DNA from: Streptomyces sp. NBC_00273
GTDB lineage: Bacteria > Actinomycetota > Actinomycetes > Streptomycetales > Streptomycetaceae
Direction of reading: 5' to 3'
DNA: 64,000 nucleotides
NCBI RefSeq assembly: GCF_036178145.1
Contig: NZ_CP108067.1
Coordinates: 1,178,001 to 1,242,000 of the forward strand
Below the pieces are notes generated by a model. That model was not told the DNA's origin. It saw only the letters and a program-made list of their open reading frames with translations, and ran no database searches. Made by a program: the position numbers and the translations under genes. Position 1 is the stretch's first letter. Each line of letters begins with the position of its first letter. Shown one piece after another: positions 60,900 through 64,000 of this stretch.

Positions 60900-62345
60900 A
60901 TGCGACGTCATCCCCCCTGCATCGCAGCCCTGTTCGCCGTTCTGGTCGCCCTCATCGCGAGCCTCCTCGGCGGTCTCGGCACCGCCGCGGCCTCCCCCTC
61001 CCCCGTCACCGTCATCAACGCGACGCAGTTCACCGATCCCGCCGGCCGGCCCGTCCACGCCCATGGCGGAGGGGTCATCAAGGTGGACGAGTACTACTAC
61101 TGGTTCGGAGAGGACCGGAACCCCGACAACAGCTTCCGGTACGTCTCCGCCTACCGCTCCACCGACCTGAAGACGTGGGAGTTCCGCGGCCACGTCCTGT
61201 CCCAGGCCAGCCACCCGGAGCTGGCCACCGCCAACATCGAACGCCCGAAGGTGATGTACAACCGCGCCACCGGGCAGTTCGTCATGTGGATGCACAAGGA
61301 GGGCAGCGCCACCGACTACAGCGAGGCCCGTGCCGCGGTGGCCGTCTCCTCCACGGTCGACGGCGACTACTCCTGGCGCGGGAGCTTCCGGCCGCTGGGG
61401 CACATGTCCCGGGACATCACGACCTTCGTGGACACCGACGGCACCGGCTACATGATCTCCGCCGCCAACGAGAACGCGGACCTGCACGTCTACCGGCTCA
61501 CCGCGGACTACACCGGCATCGAGACCCGGGTGCAGAAGCTGTGGGCCGGCCAGTCGCGCGAGGCTCCGGCCCTGTTCAAGCGCGACGGCGTCTACTTCCT
61601 GGTGACGTCCGGCGCCACCGGCTGGTCCCCCAACCAGCAGAAGTACGGCACGGCCGACAGCATCACCGGCACCTGGAGCTCGCTGCGGGACCTGGGCGAC
61701 GGCAGGACCTACGGTTCCCAGACGGCCTTCGTGCTGCCCGTCGAGGGGACGTCCGGTGTCACCACCCACCTGTACATGGGCGACCGCTGGGGCAACTCGA
61801 TGGGCGGCACGGTCAACGACTCGCAGTACATCTGGCTCCCGTTGAAGTTCCCGACCAGGACCACCCTGTCCATGGACTACTACCCGCAGATCATCGTCTC
61901 CACGGAGAACGGGACCGTGCGGGGCACCGGGGACTGGAACACCCTCACCGCCGCGCACAGCGGCAAGTGCGCCGACGCCGCCGACTGGTCGGTGGCCGAG
62001 GGCGCCGCGCTGATCCAGTGGACCTGCGCGGCGGGCAGCGTCAACCAGCAGGTGTGGTTCCAGGGCGTGGGGGAACGGATCATGCTCCGTCACAGCGGGA
62101 AGTGCCTCGCGGTGCGGGACGCGTCCCCCGATGACGGCGCCGCGGTCGTCCAGACCACCTGCGGCGACGGGCCCGGACAGAAGTGGAGGACGGCCCAGGC
62201 GGGCCCGACCGGTATGCGCCTCGTCGCCCAGCACAGCGGCAAGTGCGTCGATGTCGCGAACCAGTCATGGGCCGACGGCACGCGGCTCGTCCAGTGGACG
62301 TGCAACGGCGGCGACAACCAGAAGTGGCGGCGCTCGGCCGTCTGA
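60900..62345 (+). CDS. Secreted GH43-like glycosidase with ricin-type lectin domain
   Basis: The 481-residue protein has a signal peptide (to about residue 31). The catalytic five-bladed domain (about 35-345) starts AHGGGVIKVDEYYYWFGEDR, a form typical of the GH43 exo-beta-1,3-galactanase group. IERPKVMYN and SREAPALFKRDG are further blade motifs. A CBM13/ricin beta-trefoil follows (about 350-481) with repeated SGKCxDxxxxSxxxGxxxxQWTC units. GAGG lies 6 bp before the ATG. Galactan or arabinogalactan is the likely substrate. Confidence 0.82.
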   Translation: MRRHPPCIAALFAVLVALIASLLGGLGTAAASPSPVTVINATQFTDPAGRPVHAHGGGVIKVDEYYYWFGEDRNPDNSFRYVSAYRSTDLKTWEFRGHVLSQASHPELATANIERPKVMYNRATGQFVMWMHKEGSATDYSEARAAVAVSSTVDGDYSWRGSFRPLGHMSRDITTFVDTDGTGYMISAANENADLHVYRLTADYTGIETRVQKLWAGQSREAPALFKRDGVYFLVTSGATGWSPNQQKYGTADSITGTWSSLRDLGDGRTYGSQTAFVLPVEGTSGVTTHLYMGDRWGNSMGGTVNDSQYIWLPLKFPTRTTLSMDYYPQIIVSTENGTVRGTGDWNTLTAAHSGKCADAADWSVAEGAALIQWTCAAGSVNQQVWFQGVGERIMLRHSGKCLAVRDASPDDGAAVVQTTCGDGPGQKWRTAQAGPTGMRLVAQHSGKCVDVANQSWADGTRLVQWTCNGGDNQKWRRSAV

Positions 62346-62375
62346 CCCGCCCCTCCCCTTCGCCCCGGCACCGGT

Positions 62376-62411
62376 GGGGCCGTGTGAACCCACGACGTGG
62401 GACACGGCCCC
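62376..62411. terminator. Bidirectional hairpin between convergent glycosidases
   Basis: GGGGCCGTGT (62376-62385) pairs with ACACGGCCCC (62402-62411); CCCAC/GTGGG inside extends the stem. It is centred between the GH43-like stop and the end of the convergent beta-galactosidase. Confidence 0.65.
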
Positions 62412-62429
62412 GCACGGCCGCCGGGGCGC

Positions 62430-64000
62430 TCAGTCCTCGACGGGACCGAGGTCGGGCGCGTCCCGGAAGGCCACCTTCCGGTCAGGGCCGGGTGCGTGGA
62501 GTTCGAGTACGACGACTTCGTTCGCGCCCCTGCGCAGCACCGGGCCGGGGACGTACAGCGAGTGCTGGGGGCCCCGGGACCAGTAGCGGCCGAGGGCGAA
62601 GCCGTTGACCCAGACGCTGCCCTTCCGCCAGCCGTCGAGGTGGAGGAAGGTGTCGGCCGGCCGGTCCGCGTCGAAGGTGCCCCGGTAGAAGGCCGGTCCG
62701 GTCGGTGTGGCCGCCCCGGCGCCGAACGGCAGGTCCTCAAGGGCCGTGAGCGGCAGCGGACGGCTGGTCCATCCGTCGAGCGGGGAGCCGCCGAGCGAAA
62801 CGCGGCCGAGCAGTCCCTTGCGGTCGTGGATGCCCCAGCCGTAGTTCACCCGCCCCTGGTTCTCGACGAGAACGCTCAGGACGGCGCCCGGCCGCGGGAC
62901 CGCGAAAGTGAGGGCGTGCTCGTGGCTCTCCCGCTCCAGCACCCCCACCGGCTGGCCGTCGACGAAGACCTGGGCGCGGTCGCGTACCTGCTCCAGTTCG
63001 AGCAGGGCGGGCCCGGCATCCGGCAGGTCCGCCTCGTACAGCACGAAACCGTAGCCCTGTCCGAGTTCCTCCATGGTCAGCGGACGAGGCGAGGCGACGG
63101 CGTCCCCGAGGGCCGGTGCGGCGTCCAGCAGACCGATGCTCTCGGTCAGCTCCACCGCCTCCAGGCTGAACTTCGCAGCACGTGGGGGCGGTACCTCTGC
63201 CGGGACCGGGGCGTATTTGGCGATGACCTTGCGGAACGCGGCGAACTTCTCGGTCGGGTCGCCGGCCTCGTCGAGGGGGGCGTCGTAGTCGTAGGAGGTC
63301 ACGGTCGGCCGGTAGGTGTGCTTGTCGTTGGCGCCGTTCATGAAGCCGAAGTTCGTGCCGCCGTGGAACATGTAGAAGTTCACGGAGGCCCCGGTCGCGA
63401 GCAGCTCGTCGAGCTCCTGGGACGCCTGCTCCGCGCCGCGGACGACATGGTGTGCGCCCCACCGGTCGAACCAGCCGATCCAGAACTCCGTGCAGAGCAG
63501 CGGCCCGGACGGCCGGGCGGTGCGCAGGGTCGCGAGGTGTGCCGCCGACCGGCTGCCGAAGTTCGCGGTGGCGAGCACGCCCGGCAGCGCCCCTCGTTCG
63601 AGGTCGGCCGGCTGGTCACAGGTGAAGAGCGGGACGTCGACGCCGTGGCGGTGCAGGGAGTCGGCGAGGTGCTCCAGGTAGGCGGTGTCGTCTCCGTACG
63701 CGCCGTACTCGTTCTCCACCTGCACGGCCAGCACCGGTCCGCCCCGGGTGGCGAGGCGGTCGTGCAGCGGGGGCAGGAGCCGGCCGAAGTAGTCGTCGAC
63801 CGCGGCGAGGAACCGCGGGTCGCGGCTGCGCAGCCGCATGGACGGGTCGGCCAGGAGCCACGAGGGCAGGCCGCCGCCCTCCCATTCGGCACAGATGTAG
63901 GGGCCGGGCCGCAGGAGTACGTGCAGCCCCTCGGCGGCGGCGAGATCGAGGAACCGGGGCAGGTCGAGCCCGTCGTCCATGCGGAACTCGTCGGGCCGCG
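62430..64000 (-). CDS. GH35 beta-galactosidase (5' end beyond the window)
   Basis: At least 523 C-terminal residues of a GH35 enzyme are present. LRPGPYICAEWEGGGLPSWL is the family signature, VQVENEYGAYG carries the acid/base Glu, and TEFWIGWFDRWG the nucleophile Glu. FYMFHGGTNFGFMNG and C-terminal jelly-roll domains (GSVWVNGFALGRYWSRGPQ) complete it. The frame stays open to the window edge, so the start lies outside. No secretion signal can be judged. It probably finishes galacto-oligosaccharides imported by the adjacent transporter. Confidence 0.92.
   Translation of the reverse strand, partial: RPDEFRMDDGLDLPRFLDLAAAEGLHVLLRPGPYICAEWEGGGLPSWLLADPSMRLRSRDPRFLAAVDDYFGRLLPPLHDRLATRGGPVLAVQVENEYGAYGDDTAYLEHLADSLHRHGVDVPLFTCDQPADLERGALPGVLATANFGSRSAAHLATLRTARPSGPLLCTEFWIGWFDRWGAHHVVRGAEQASQELDELLATGASVNFYMFHGGTNFGFMNGANDKHTYRPTVTSYDYDAPLDEAGDPTEKFAAFRKVIAKYAPVPAEVPPPRAAKFSLEAVELTESIGLLDAAPALGDAVASPRPLTMEELGQGYGFVLYEADLPDAGPALLELEQVRDRAQVFVDGQPVGVLERESHEHALTFAVPRPGAVLSVLVENQGRVNYGWGIHDRKGLLGRVSLGGSPLDGWTSRPLPLTALEDLPFGAGAATPTGPAFYRGTFDADRPADTFLHLDGWRKGSVWVNGFALGRYWSRGPQHSLYVPGPVLRRGANEVVVLELHAPGPDRKVAFRDAPDLGPVED

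Noticed and set aside
1..64000. tRNA, rRNA or CRISPR loci
   Set aside because: No cloverleaf, rRNA-like or regularly spaced repeat segment was recognised by eye; a tRNAscan/Infernal run would be decisive.

Overview
The window is high-GC actinobacterial DNA, almost certainly Streptomyces. It has a short chaplin, a melC1/melC2 tyrosinase pair, an S-(hydroxymethyl)mycothiol dehydrogenase, a PASTA-less Ser/Thr kinase, many secreted proteins and strong third-position GC bias. No rRNA, tRNA or CRISPR array was recognised. All calls come from reading the sequence; no database search was run.

Layout. 0-6.4 kb: surface and secreted functions (anchored esterase, carboxylesterase, chaplin, tyrosinase) and a DUF2975/HTH pair behind twin palindromes. 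6.4-7.5 kb: an intact IS481-type element. 7.5-16.5 kb: lipid and CoA metabolism (two acyl-CoA dehydrogenases and a quinone oxidoreductase in one coupled operon, a 2,4-dienoyl-CoA reductase-like SDR, a dienoyl-CoA isomerase-like crotonase), a PIG-L deacetylase and an MBL hydrolase. 16.5-28.7 kb: peptidase, mycothiol-dependent dehydrogenase, LysR/DapA-like pair, LysM-transglycosylase, a decayed IS5-type element, a squalene/phytoene synthase-like gene, a membrane kinase and a truncated PNGase A-like gene.

28.8-54.9 kb is an accessory island rich in anti-invader genes and scars. It opens with a HEPN-motif protein divergent from an AbiJ-like DUF559-type nuclease. Next is a three-gene pPIWI_RE operon (REase, DinG-like helicase, PIWI-RE protein, each joined by a 4-bp overlap), the most notable system here. 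A divergent protein kinase-like gene, a frameshifted GNAT gene and a SIR2-family gene with two single-base insertions follow. A complete 7.9-kb Tn7-like transposon (tnsA-tnsB-tnsC-tniQ, 74-bp imperfect inverted repeats, 5-bp target duplication GGGCC) sits just beyond the SIR2 stop. It carries a cytoplasmic subtilase and a membrane protein, and its TniQ has eight Cys4 zinc knuckles. The island ends in fragments of a helicase, an excisionase-like protein, an FtsK/Tra translocase and a PAS-SpoIIE regulator, consistent with repeated integration and deletion of mobile elements.

56-64 kb returns to metabolism: an aldo/keto reductase and a carbohydrate (probably galactan-derived oligosaccharide) locus. 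The locus has a binding protein and two permeases on the minus strand, a secreted GH43-type enzyme with a ricin-type lectin domain on the plus strand, and a GH35 beta-galactosidase that runs off the window. Matching LacI-type palindromes lie in front of both divergent units.

Several genes (16.5, 39.9, 40.8 and 51.9 kb) contain isolated one-base indels. Read-level checking would separate real decay from sequencing error.
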